Source: Orthonyx spaldingii (lineage: Eukaryota > Chordata > Aves > Passeriformes > Orthonychidae). From it: DNA of 64,000 bases. Shown in pieces: positions 49,301-61,300 of the stretch. The notes beneath the pieces were generated by a model. It saw nothing but the letters and a program-made list of their open reading frames with translations. It was not told the origin of the DNA and ran no database searches. The stretch spans positions 1,393,244 to 1,457,243 of the forward strand of contig VZTJ01005471.1 of the NCBI GenBank assembly GCA_013397795.1, read 5' to 3'. The first letter of the stretch is position 1. Each line of letters starts with the position of its first letter. Position numbers and translations under genes: made by a program.

Positions 49301-49495
49301 TGCATGTATTAAACTAACCTTCAACCCTAATGGCTTTAATAGGGTGTCCATCAGTACAGAGGCTGTAATTAATACCAGATTGCTCCAAGAAATACTACAG
49401 AATGTAGGCGAAGCCTCTCATTTACTGAAGATACTCTATTAAATCACTTGTAACTCTACACAGATGCAATTTGAAGTATTATAAAAAATATTTAC
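46382..49495 (-). other. ARHGAP8 intron (3.1 kb)
   Basis: Intron between the start-codon exon and the acidic/BCH exon. It contains a CR1 tail at about 47440-47556. A 97-codon plus-strand open stretch (48312-48605) has no recognisable family. Confidence 0.55.
47440..47556 (+). mobile_element. CR1 LINE 3' tail fragment
   Basis: GAAAGGTTGGACCACATTATCCTTAAGGTACCCTTCCAATG…ATTCCATTACTCTATGATCTAT follows the conserved 3' end of CR1 (GGTTGGACxxxATGATCC…AGGTCCCTTCCAACC…ATTCTATGATTCT). The upstream part (GGTGCTGGACCATTTTG…) is compatible with the same element. Confidence 0.65.
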
Positions 49496-49607
49496 CTATT
49501 TCAGCTGCTTTCTCATAGTCAACCTCAGACATGCTTCCCCTTAGGAACAAGTCTGCGCAAACCTTGCAGACAGATTCTGGAAGGATGAAATGATCCTTGG
49601 GTCAGGT
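49496..49607 (-). pseudogene. ARHGAP8: ARHGAP8 exon with 5' UTR and start codon
   Basis: On the minus strand an acceptor (…tttatttttgtag) precedes this segment and a GTAAAT donor follows it. The proposed start ATG is at 49532-49530, with A at -3, and an in-frame TGA lies upstream within the same exon. Translation gives MSEVDYEKAAEI plus one base (G). That base joins in phase to the next exon (AA CTG…) to make E, giving …AAEI-ELQKDEADD…. No stop codon is seen here. The start is chosen from the upstream stop, the Kozak context and the exact phase join. Human ARHGAP8 as I remember it has a different, shorter N-terminus, so this leader is inferred rather than matched. The acceptor implies at least one further 5' non-coding exon at higher coordinates, which I could not identify. 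Confidence 0.7.
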
Positions 49608-52321
49608 CTACAAAAATAAACAAAGGAAGCTATGATCACAATGTGACACATGTCATGCACTATGCAAATAGCAAAAGAAAACAAAAAACCCATCCTAGAA
49701 ATCCTACTGCCCAGTTACTGTAGAGGAAAAACTTCGTTGACATTTGGCTACCATTTTCTTACAACAGAGTGTTATAAAAGTATTTTAAAACTGCAATCTT
49801 AAAAAAAAGAAGAAAGCAATGAAATAATAATAAAGAGTTTGAACAAAAGGCCTTTCCAGTCTATTGAATTTAAACCATAAACCATAAATGAAATAATAAG
49901 TTATAAAAATTAGGCTATATCTTTGACACCAGAATGCTTTTCAGATGATGTGAGTAATGAAGGTCTCAATGACTTTATAGAAGAAGGAAAAAAGCCATCT
50001 CCTTCAGCCCCTGCTTGAAGGAAAAAAATAAATACAATCCTCCAATACATAGCGTGGGACAAAATACAATTTCTCCTTCATACTAATTGCTAATGCTATA
50101 GTGGGAAGTAGTGTCTCAGTCTAGAGAGGGCAGATTTAAGTCTCCCCCAAAACCTGCTGAAAAACATCTGGCTTTTGAACAGCAAAGTTGCTGTACAAGT
50201 GAGAGCAACTATGATAGCATTAAAACATTTACAAACATTTAACACACAAAGTTATGGGAAGCTAGAAATTATTTACATGGAATCAAAGAATAAGGGAAGT
50301 GGGGAAGAAGCCATCTGCCTGGCTTTCAGGTTACTGTTCCCTTGGGGCAACAATTAGAAAGTTTACAGTTAGGAGACAAACTTAGTGAAGCACTCTCAGA
50401 AACTGATTTCCTGTTGACTGCAGCATTGTCTGTTCCTGGGAGATAACATAATCTCCTTAACAGTGTTCCATGCCACGTATCACTGTTTCTAATAAAGCAC
50501 CAAATTTAGTGCCTTCCCCCACCTCACCCCACCAGAAAGGTAATTAAAAAAAAAAAAAAAAAGCCCCGAAAAGAGCCAAACTAGAAGCCTTTTTTTAACA
50601 GAAATTTGAAAGTATTTTACAAAATATTGCAGACTATGTTCCTCCAGAGGCAAGGTTATTACTTACTGACATCCCTAAAGGAGTATTATTTCAGTGGAAA
50701 TGAAGGCAGTCACACACAGAACTGCCTGGTAATGAAATCACATCTACAGAGAGTCCAAACAAGGCAAGAGATTCCTCCAACATTTGTCAAGGCACAGGCG
50801 TCTTTGATGCCTATTCTTTTTGTTCGCTCAGCTGTCAGATATGTTCTTCTTCAAATGTAAATGGTGTGGTTTCTCCTCATTTTTTTTCCCTGATGTTCTT
50901 GCCTTCCACTGATATTCTTTGTTACTTTTAAGTGGCGTGACGCAACTCACCGTGTAATATCAGTCTGCAATTTACATTTTGATAGGGTGAGAATTCTGTG
51001 CAAAGCCAGTATCTGCTAAGGGGTATCAGATACAAAACCAGGTAAAGGGCTTTTAGGAGATCATTTTATTATTTGTAATACTGCAGGAAATTTACTATGG
51101 AACCTATAAACACAGCAATACATGAGCTGAGTGCATAATGTACTCATGAAAAATGTTTTCAAAACATTCTCCTTTTCTTCCCCTAGGTTGTCTGCCCTAA
51201 ATAGTAATTTTCCTCAATGTATTTCCTACACAATGTCTGCCAAGTCTGTATTTCTCATAAACAGTTGGTTTCAGCTATTTGGCATAGTTTATTTTCATAT
51301 TCTTTACTGACCTGCCATTCTCTGTTGGTAATACACTGGTGAAAATCAGCAAATACACACTGAGACTGACAGTGAGAGCACACAGGGCTCTGGTTCTTTG
51401 GACCTCTCTCTGCTGAAATAATTTGACAACTTGAAAAAAAAACCCAAATAATTTGAATGCTGATGCCACACAGGTTGGTAAGTTAATATTTACAATTAAA
51501 GAATTATTATTTTGAAAAGTTCAATGCAAGTTTACAAAAGTTGATACTACTATGTATGTATATTTCAATCAGAGTTAAAAGCATAATCACTACTCTTCAC
51601 TGGAACTATATAAATTGATGACCATATCACTGAGCACAGAGAAATGTCATGGTAATATTTAAAGCAAAATATTAGAAATATTCCTGCAACTTTTTAGCAT
51701 TTATCATTTACATAAAATTTGACACTGTTTTGGTTCTTACATGTTACACTGACACCTCTTTTCTTTCAGAATTAATAAAATCAGTAAAAAATTCATAATC
51801 ATTAAAACTGCCAGTTCTCCATACAAAATAACACTGTCCTGTATAGTGTTACTACTCTGTCCCAGAAATAGTATAAGAACTAACCTGGTTTTAAGGCTAA
51901 CATGATAAAATATTATGTTAAAATGGAAGAGAAAAAGGTAAAAACTAAATTTATATGTCCTTAAAAAGAATCCAAATACTTTATTCTTTCTATATCACAT
52001 TAGTATAGGGGATTTTGAGTCTCTTTTCCTAGAACGATCAGAGAAGGAGCACACACAAAGGTTAATTCCTCAGTGGATTGAGACACAGCCTTGAAAATCA
52101 GAAAGAAAGGAAGACTGTCTGCCTGTCAAGAGCGTCTGTGCTCTATCCTACCAAGTTCTACACTGATCAAACTGATTTCTCTGAAAGCAATTTTCTACTG
52201 GGCTCATCCATTCCATTTCAACTTGGAAAACAGGCGAGCAGCATTTACTCAGTGATGGTATATATTGTCATACTTAGAAGCCCAAGTTCATGCAGTTGGG
52301 TCTTTTCAGTGTTTATTCCAG
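49608..52321. other. 5' flank or upstream intron of ARHGAP8, nothing recognised
   Basis: The acceptor at 49608 implies an upstream exon, but none is identifiable. A 17-A run lies at 50546-50562. No CpG-rich promoter-like island is visible. Confidence 0.5.
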
Positions 52322-52620
52322 GATCATAGAATCACAGGCTGGTGTGGGTAGTAAGGGACCTTAAAGATCCTCTCATCCCACCCCTGCCAGGGGCAGGGAC
52401 ACCTTCCACTAGACCAGGTTGCTCCAAGCCCCGTCCAGCCTGGCCTTGGACACTTCCAGAGATGGGGCAGCCACAGCTTCTCTGTGCAAGAGCCTCACCA
52501 CCCTCACAGGGAAGAATTTCTCACTGATACCTAACCTAATTTCCTCCTCATATCCCATCTACCTCTGCCCTCTGTCAGTTTGCAGGCTGCCATGATGTCA
52601 CTCACCTGACGAAACATTTT
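52322..52620 (-). mobile_element. CR1 LINE, 5'-truncated, minus strand
   Basis: The plus strand begins ATCATAGAATCACAGGCTGG (complement of the CR1 octamer tail) and continues GGGACCTTAAAGATC…, CAGGGACACCTTCCACTAGA, CCAGGTTGCTCCAAGCC…, GATGGGGCAGCCACAGCTTC and CACCACCCTCACAGGGAAGA. This is the antisense of the last 300 bp of CR1. Similarity fades near 52600. Confidence 0.95.
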
Positions 52621-54331
52621 TCCACAGTTATACCATATGTCCAATCTCAAAGTACATTGCCCCTTGCCTGCCTTTATAATGCTTGTGGGCACTGTTGCAG
52701 GACTGGAGCAGGTAAGGAAATCTGAGACCTCAACTCCCCAGCACCAGTTTTCCTCTACTGGAAAACCTGTGATGCACTGTCATCCTACTGACCACAAAAT
52801 ATGTAAGCACAGTCTCTTCCCCATACCTCTTGCCATACCTTTTCTGCTGGAAAGAGTCAAAAATCTATTTATGGGAAAGAATTAAGCATGTCAGAGTGAA
52901 ATAAATAGTGTTTCCCTACTGGATATAAATACCCTCATGTATCAGCCAGTCTCAGTTCTGAAAGAACTAAAGTAAAGGGACTTTTTCTACCCATTACTAA
53001 AAAAGAAGTTTTGGAAACAATTTTTTTGTTGTCTGAAACAGTGAAGATATTTTCTTACCACATCCACTTGTTCATCTGGCACAGTACAAGCACATGGGGT
53101 TAAAAAAAGTGCCTAATGTATCATCAATTGACAGAAAGCCTTGTAAGCTTGCTCTATCATTAGGACAAAATTATCTGAACATAGCTAAGTGACTGCAGTA
53201 AAATGCACTTACACCATTTTTAGGATTCAACATAACTGGCTCTTAACTAAACAAAAATTATTATAATATAATCATAATAAACACTAATGATCAGTCATCT
53301 ATGGAACTTGCTCTCCAAATTAATATACTGTAATACACACTAATGTGGCAGAATTATGTTGGGCTGAACTCATGTTTAGCTAGCTTCCATCCCAAGGGAT
53401 TCTATACTTTCAGTTGCAGACAAGTATATTTTTAAGATTGTGGTTTTTAATTAAATTCCTCTGACAAGTCACTGGACAAAGGGTTGGTGTATTGTGATAA
53501 AAAGAATTCTTTTAGTTGGATAATTATTCACTGGGTATTCCTCTGGCTGGAATAAATTAGGGCTTTTAAAATAAATTCATATTCTGCTTATATTTATGCA
53601 ACACAATTCAAGGTTTCTAGTTCTTGCCAAAATACGCAGACTTACCATCATCCCTTCCACTTCTGAGCTGCACAAAACAAAACAGTACTGTAAAGTACTG
53701 GAGTTTCAAATGCCATTTTATATGGTGATCATATAGCCCATGTTTAGCTGTAAATCTCAATTCAAAATCAAGTTAAATGATGATAACAACACCTGTCATC
53801 CCACTCTTTCTTCGTTTGCATTGGACTGTTTCTTAACCAATGCACTGAAGACCCAACTAGCTGTTGGTTTGCCCAAACCAATTATTTCTCCATTAACTCA
53901 CAAGTATTAAGATTAAATATTTGGCTAATTTGTTGTGTTTGCACTTACTGTGCAGGAAACTTAATGCTGTAAAGCGTGGAAGAGTTTTACTACAAGAGTT
54001 CAATGCACACTTTCCATGGGGCTGCCAAAGCAGTCAGTGAGTGTTTCAGATAACTCAGTGATTGCTCTGCTGGCATCAAGGCTCTCAGGAGGGCCCAAAC
54101 CAGTTCATGTCTTCAATACCAGCCATATAGTCCAGCAGCAACAACAGCTGCCTCAACTTTAACCCTGGACCCAAATCCTCCCGTAATGCAGTCCTCCTCA
54201 ATTTTCCCCTCTATTCACATCAGCACAGACCATCCTCAGAATCTTGATTTTTCAAATCACATGCCCCACTAGATTTTTATAGTTGCTTTGAAATTGCAAC
54301 TGAAGAAAAATTCAAAAACAATTTTACATTT
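52621..54331. other. spacer between two CR1 copies, nothing recognised
   Basis: AT-rich unique sequence without exon-like segments. Confidence 0.5.
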
Positions 54332-54885
54332 CATAGAATCACAGAATCCCAGAATGGTTTGGGTTGGAAAAGACATTAAAGCTTATCTCGTCCCAACCCG
54401 TGCCATGGGCAGGGACACCTTCCACTATTCCAGGTTGCTCCAAGCCCAGTCCAACACTTGAACACTTGAACATTTCCAGGGGTGGGGCAGCCACAGCTTC
54501 TCTGGGCAACCTTGCCAGAGCCTCACCACCCTCACAGGAAAGAATTTCTTCTTAACATCCAATCTAAATCTACTCTCTGTCAAGTTGAACTCATTTCCCC
54601 TTGTCCTGTCACTCCAGGCCATTCTAAGTATTCTCTCTCTGTCTTTCTTTTTGGCTCCTTCATGTACTGGAAGGCCACAATTAGGTCATCCTGAAACTTC
54701 TCTTCTCCAGGCTGAACAAACCTAATTGTCTCAGCCTTTCCTCATGGGAGAGGTGCTCCACCCCTTTGATCACCGTGGTGCCTCCTCTGGACTCGCTCCA
54801 GCAGCACCATGTCGTTCCTGTGCTGGGATCCCAGAGCTGGAGGCAGCTCTGCAGGTGGGATTTCACAAGCAAGTGGCTTCCACAG
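54332..54885 (-). mobile_element. CR1 LINE, longer 5'-truncated copy, minus strand
   Basis: It starts on plus with CATAGAATCACAGAATCCCAGAATGGTTTGGGTTGG. It then runs through GCAGGGACACCTTCCACTAT, AGAGCCTCACCACCCTCACA, TGTACTGGAAGGCCACAATT, CTTCTCTTCTCCAGGCTGAA, CTCATGGGAGAGGTGCTCCA and CCCAGAGCTGGAGGCAGCTC. This is about 550 bp of CR1 3' region in antisense, older and longer than the copy at 52322 and in the same orientation. Confidence 0.95.
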
Positions 54886-57800
54886 TCTGGGACAGCTTCC
54901 AAAAATGGAAGCTCACTTGATATTACAGACTTTCATTAATAACATTGACCAGAACAGAGAGTAAGACTGAGATAAAGAGTTCCATGAAGCTCCTGACTTT
55001 TCTCATTGCTTCAATTATTTTATATATTTCATATGTGTAAACACATGAAAGATTATGTATATAGCAAACAAAATAATTTTGTGCTTTTCTTCCACCTCAT
55101 GAGACAGATTTAAATACTGACCAATAATAGTAAAGACAGATGTGCCGACTCTGTGAACAAAAACCCTAGTCTTGCCTATTTCTTGTAGTACATTCTCTCA
55201 TAATAATTCAATGCCTTCTTACATTTAAGAACAGACTCATTAGATTTATATTCTGAATCTTGTCTAGTTCTTCTTAGCTATGTGATAAAAGATACCATGA
55301 AGTACTTCACGATGGAGCATCCAATACACTGGATTCTCAGCATGAGCATTATTGTGCATTTATGCACCTTACATTCCGTGGTCTAACAAAAAATATGTAA
55401 CAGGTTTTCTTTAAGGTTCATACATAGGTGGCTCTACGGCTTTTTAGCTGGTAAGCATCTCTGGAAAGATTTTAGCAGACAAGTGTGTGAGAGGACAACA
55501 ACAGGAAAAATGGGGAAAAACCACCTATTTCCTTGTAAATAACCTTTAAACATCTTCCTGTGCATCCATTTTCACACCTAGTCCAAGTCTCCATGCTCAT
55601 CAGTGTGAGCCTGGGATGGCCAGTAAAATCCCCACTGAGGGACTGCAAATGCCTGAGAACTCTGTAAGGAGTTTAAGGCTTAGTTTAATTTTGTGGGAGT
55701 TGTTTTAAAGTGTCCATCTGCAGAGACTTGGAATATGATGTAAATTGTTACATGTGATCTTCACTGGGCTGTGCTGTCACCGTGTCACTATATCACACCG
55801 TGTCACAGGAAAATGAAGGCCTTCTTGAAGCTCTGATATTCAACTTTATCACCATGATCCTGCAGCATCATGCCAAGTATTCCCTGATGGTTGTGTGACC
55901 CATATGGAAGAGGAAGCCCAAGGTCTTCTACAGGGTTAATTTCAAAGTTATAAAAAAACCAATGAAATACAAGCACTACACAGCACACAAGGTCAGCTAC
56001 AGTCTTTGCTAAGAATTTACAATTAAAAGAAATACTCCCAGAATATATTAATGTAAAGAAAGTATAAAAGATACCTTCAGAATGAATAAATTGTAGAAAA
56101 AGCCGTTAAGGCAGTCATTGCTGAAAGGCAATCAAGTTACACTGCAGGGGATTTTCTCTATTATGGACAGGACTGGTATCACAGCCTAGCTGGTATCACC
56201 TGAATTTCCAAGTCTGAGATTCTATTTTTAGTTCTTCACGACTTTATTTGTGGGTTGAAATTTTCCAGCTCAAAAGCTGCATGCGAGGAAGACAGGAGTT
56301 CAGGAAAGGTTACAAGAAGGCTAAGGGAAAGAAATTGGATTTGAACAAGGTAACAGACAAGAGATGAGATATGAGAGAAGCTGAATGAGTCCCAGCTGGG
56401 GATAATAAGCAGAAAATCTGTGTCCAGTAATGTAGGTTGAAGTGAAACCTAAGATTGTTCTGTCTCACCATTTTTTTTTTTTTTCTATCAGCCCATCAAC
56501 TGGTACATCCTCTCACACTGCTTGGCCTCAGAAATAGCAGGCTGCAGTCACTATCTGTTATTCCACACACTGAGGTACAGGAGTCCTTACAGCTAATACT
56601 GAGAGACAGCTTTGGGATTCAGCCAGTGATGATCTGCACTGGTATCAATGTGTTATGCTACAACAGAATTACAATGTTTGGTGTTTTTATTAAAAGTTTA
56701 TTTATTAATCTAAAGCCATAATGTTTGTTACAGAAATATCAATGCACTTCCTAAGCCTAGCATGCAAATCTTCAGGAATGCCAGAGATGAGTTTGACTGA
56801 ACAGTGGGAATTTTAGGTCCTTGTGCATGTGTGCAAAGACATATTTTTAAATACAGGCTCAGAACAGGTTGGGTTTTTTTCCACGAAATGCCTGCTTCAG
56901 TTTCTGCACAGGAGAGCATGATCTGAAGAACTGTTCACCTTTACCAAGATGGTTGTTTTCCCCTCTAGTCAAGTAACACATTGGATATAGATGTAGTGAC
57001 AAGGCTTGAACAAAAGGAACAGGAGAAAGGATGGTCTCAGACCTAATATGAATGATCTGGAATCCATTTTCACTTCAGCCAACAATTTCCAATTAGACAC
57101 TTTGCAAGCCATTAAAGAAAATTCTTCTGCTAGATGATTTGAACACTACCTGTAAGTTTGCCAAGAGACAAATCCAAGTAATATGAACAGAACAACCCTC
57201 CCCAGGAGAGCTGATCCTGGCTTGCTCCCCTTGAATGATGGAGTTGCCATGTTCCCTGAATGGGGAAAACAGAAATATAATCCTTACTTTTGGAATAGTT
57301 TGAAAACATGAAAAAATAGCTTAAAGGAGTACCTATATATATTTGCTTCTCCCCAAAACCATTTTTATATATACAGAGAGAGGGGCTTTGCTCTTGAAAA
57401 ACTCTCAGGCTAGGACACTAGCCTGACATAAAGGACTGACTTGAGAATAAAAGAAAATTGAGTACAGCCAACAGTCTAAAGAAAAAAATAAATAACAGTT
57501 GGAATTCAGTGCTGAGTGCTTGGCATTGGACATACAGTTCTTGGTTCTCAGAGGCACCAGTAGCCTCAGTAAATGGCAGCACTCACAGGACTCAAAATTT
57601 CTTAAAAATGCATGGTTTGACCCATAACATCCCAGATTTGCATGATTGTTATTTCTTACGTTTGTCAGCTCATGGTACTGATTCCTCATCTGCAGTCACT
57701 GTATATGTTGTGAAAATTATTGTCATCATAGGTCAAAGATTGTGCTTCCAAAAGGCAGAGTGTGCTGGAGGAGGAGAAAAACTCTCAAGGAATATGGATT

Positions 57801-60574
57801 ACATCAATAGCAAATAAAGTGAATTCAGTGATAAAGAATGAAAGATTCAGTAAGTATGAACACAGATAGTCTTCCAGGAGAAGCAGAGAAGAAATAATCA
57901 TTTCTTCTTCAGTTTTTTTTACCTAGAATGTTCTTGTTTCTTAACCCAGATATTATAAGCCAATTATTATATTTCATTCTCTTTTTTAAAATGCCTTGCA
58001 TTTTGTAACAAAAGAGCTTAGTTTGGGTCAGGGAAAATTTGATGGTTCAACTAAGCTGCTCTTGACTATACTGGTAATAGTAACTGCCAGGCTTACTTGA
58101 TGCAAAGAAAGCTTTTTTAGGAATTGTCTCCTTGAAAAGACACCAACCAAGTCGTCAGTTTTTAAGCTGTCGGATCTGAAGAGTGTATACATGCAACTGA
58201 ATTTGTGCCTTGTTATAGTAATATCCAGAAGCATTGCTAAAATAAAGGTCTTCTGGCATTATTTTTACAACTACTCTACACCTTCATTCCTTTTCGTTTT
58301 TAGAAGTTTGCTGATACAAGCTTCCCATCATCAGTGCTTTTATCCACATATTCTAAAGGTTTGGTTTGTTGTTGTTAGGGGTTTTTTTGGTGGGGCAGTC
58401 AACTAAAACCAGTAAGATTTTACATTTTCCAAATGTCCAAATTATTTTCTGTATTTATTTTGTCATTAAAATTTTGATACTGTCCACATAGCCTGTTTTT
58501 CCAAGAAAAATTATGTGGCGTGTTTTTGTTTGTTATTATTATATAAATCCTACCCAGACCTCTTCATTTCTGGATACAAAATAGCTTCTGCTTTTCTGCA
58601 GCTCTGCTGAGTCCTTAAGAAGGGATATATAAGAAAGTTACCAGATGCAAATGTCATTTATTTTTTTCTTTAAAAGCCAAAGAAGTTGAACCTGTGTGAC
58701 TCCAGCCTTGCCTATCACTCAGGCAGGGCATACGTAGTTCCCAGTCTGTATCAGTGGCTTGGCAATGGGTTATGCTGGTGTGGAGGCTGACAGGAATTCT
58801 GAAACCACAGTTGTGGACACGGTGAGCAGCAAAAGCTAATCCAACCAATGCTGGGGAGCCACCCTCAAGTGGCCTTGGCTGCTCCACCCATTCCTGAGCT
58901 CAGCCCACCTGGATTCCCAATCTCCATGTCTGAGATCTGCATCCTACTTCCCCAGCCACCACAAGATCTTGTACCATGGTTTATATTGCTTGCAAGGTGA
59001 CAATCCTTAACCCTACAGCTATAATATTAAATCACATAAAATAATAATAAAAAAAAACAAAACCAAAACCACCAAAAAAACCCGCAAAAAAACCCAACAA
59101 AACAAACAAACAAAAAAAAGCCAAAACCAAGGACCAACCATAAACAATTTTAATTTTAATTAAAAATCAATTTTAAATGGCAGTTATAGTTTCAATAATA
59201 CAACGCCTCTTAAACAATGACTGTTCTGTTGTATCTGAATTTCTGAATTTCAAAATGAAACCAATTCAGTCAACACAGCACAAACACAACTATAGTATGC
59301 ACAAGGCCTTTGCACCAAAGACTGGTTTGACTCTGAACAATTTATCTGAAAAAAGTCTCTTCAATTTAAAATTTATAAAAAACAATAGTCACTCAGCTTA
59401 GTCACAAAATGACTTTATGGCTCTGTGCATATTCTTTTTTTAAAACAGTTTAGAGTTCATAGGGCAGTACAAAAAATACTGTTTAGAAATTTCCCATGGC
59501 AGTATTAAACATTTATTCAGTCCAGGAGAACTTTGAAAATATAGTTTATATCTCCCTATGCTTATTTACTTTTTGAATTCCTGCTCTAACGATGAAGAAA
59601 ATCACATGGGGAACTCCGTTTCATTTCACTTATTAAAGTTCCAGCTAGCACTACTGAATATTTTTGTCTGAGGGTATTGGAATATTGGAATAAATGATCT
59701 GCATCAAAACAGCTTTAAAAAAAAATTTATTTGGTTACAGAAACATCAGTGACCAACTCAGATCTACTCAGAGAACTCTTGGCAAACTCCTTGACTTGAG
59801 GCTAAACTAGCATGCCCCTTTAGACAGCATCCTGAAGGTCTGTAACCTCTCAGTGGCAAAAATCACACTTAGATTCCAAAACACCTCCCAAAATCAGGGG
59901 TTCCCCTCCTTGGGAGGGGTTTTGGTGTCTGAAATAAGGCTCCTCCGTTCAATGACTCTGACTCCTGCTCCATGAGGAGCTTTACTCCTATATCCAGCCT
60001 CCCAGGCTGGACTTATTCAAGTCCTGATGAGAAGTTGAGCCATCATTAAGCTCAGAGACTGAGTAAGAGCCAAGAGCTCACCAGTGTTAAAAAGAAAAGG
60101 AAAGCCAAATCCCCAGCAAGGATATCACACAGTTAGGACAGGTCCAAAGCACCATCATCATCCTGACAAAAGAATCCAAGTTTATCTTCTGTCCCACAGT
60201 TTCACCACTATGATGCTGTTTTCTTTATACTCCCTGGAACTCACACTCAGAAATTGCCAGTAAAAGAACGGTAAGTAAGCTGACATAAATCAGGGGGGAA
60301 AAACCCAAAACACCACAATTAGAGGCACAAGGCCACTGCACCACCAAGTCAAAAATTGTCAGATGCTTCCACTGCTCCAGGAAAATCCTGCCAGACTCAC
60401 CTGCCCTGGCTTCTGCTGGTGACAGCTGTCAGAAAAGGGAGCTGTGGCTGCAGGGTACGACCACCCGGACAGTTCCGTGTGCCCATCTGACAGTACTGGC
60501 ACTGCAAACTCACTCCTGATTGAGTGAGTAGTTTCTGCAATGCTTTTTCTTTCTTCTGTCCTTCGTCCTCACCC
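54886..60574. other. non-coding stretch with A-rich low-complexity patch
   Basis: No gene recognised. It includes an A/C-rich low-complexity tract at about 59037-59130, a hairpin at 59876-59925, and a minus-strand open stretch at 55803-55945 discussed as a finding. Confidence 0.5.
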
Positions 60575-61300
60575 CATTTTACTAAAATTAAAGGGAATTC
60601 CTGCTAAGTGCACAAATTTGCACTTTATTCTGTTAAATTGCAGGTCATTTCTCTTTCTGCTGTCTGCAGACTCATCCAATTCTTTCCACGAGGTATTCCA
60701 ATCCTTTTCTGTTGTAACAGCAGATCTTATGTTTATGTCGTCAGCAAATTTCATTAGCACATGCATGTTTTTTGCCAAGGTCACTAATAAAATTTTAACT
60801 AAGATTAGTTCTGAGATCAGTCCCTATGGAACCACATTAGTAACCTCCTTCCATCAAGACTCTCCCTTGCAGCACATGCTATTGTCCTCACTTTTCATTT
60901 CCTGCATTCATCCACATCTTCCATCTTAATTAATATTTTCTTGCATGGCAACATCTCAAATGTTTTATTGAAGTCCACATAGATTTCCTCTACTGTATTT
61001 ACATTGTCTGAGAGGATGATTTATCAGACTTTATCATACTGACTTAGTGTGGTATGTTCTATCTTTGGTGAAGTCCTGCTGCATTTTAACTAGGTTTTCA
61101 TATATTTCCACATCCTTAAGTATAGTTTTCCTTCAGCGTTTGTTCTAAAGCTTTGTGTACTGCTGAGGTCAGATAAAGAGCATGTAGCTGCTTGGATCAG
61201 TCCATTTTCTCACCACATACAAGTCCCACACAAAAATCTCTAGACTTTGCAGTATTTCTTGAGCCACTGTGGCCACTAGGTCTGACCTGAAATTAAGACC
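60575..61300 (-). mobile_element. old CR1/L3-clade LINE reverse-transcriptase fragment, minus strand
   Basis: Translating the minus strand at about 60785-60580 gives MKFADDINIRSAVTTEKDWN, then a stretch ending DLQFNRIKCKFVHLAGIPF. These are the reverse-transcriptase motifs KFADDxKL…W…K…FNxxKCxVxHLG of CR1/L3 LINEs, including the catalytic ADD. Upstream, the antisense of ATxxLGPxLxNIFISDL is visible in broken frames. The plus strand also shows the typical antisense text AAATTTCATTAGCACATGCA and TGGAACCACATTAGTAACC. Many stops and frameshifts are present, so this is a fossil. Confidence 0.8.

Larger units (their letters stand above)
5429..49607 (-). pseudogene. ARHGAP8: ARHGAP8 (BPGAP1) Rho GTPase-activating protein, decayed multi-exon locus
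   Basis: ARHGAP8/BPGAP1 proteins carry an N-terminal BCH (Sec14-like) domain, a proline-rich SH3-binding linker and a C-terminal RhoGAP domain. They act in the cytoplasm and at membranes on RhoA signalling, cell protrusion and migration. Nine exons are found in the correct order with family-specific peptides such as PYYDIAKHGIIQLAG, YLKYTLDQYVENDYT, EHLKYDQL, PPPRPRLPAQQFGVSLQ, GELIPPV, LFRRSAN and LPEHNYVVLKYL. Introns and phases are preserved, so this is not a processed copy. Disabling changes are in-frame TAA codons at 26299-26301, 26197-26199 and 7990-7992, loss of the AG acceptor at 31358-31360, no GT donor after the proline-rich exon, and two conserved exons not found. The gene may continue left of position 1. 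Identity is firm; pseudogene status is strong but rests on one sequence. A decayed duplicate is the main alternative to a unitary pseudogene. Confidence 0.88.

Noticed and set aside
58654..58980. GC-richer patch considered as a terminal exon of the upstream neighbour PRR5
   Set aside because: None of the peptide motifs I associate with PRR5 is present on either strand.
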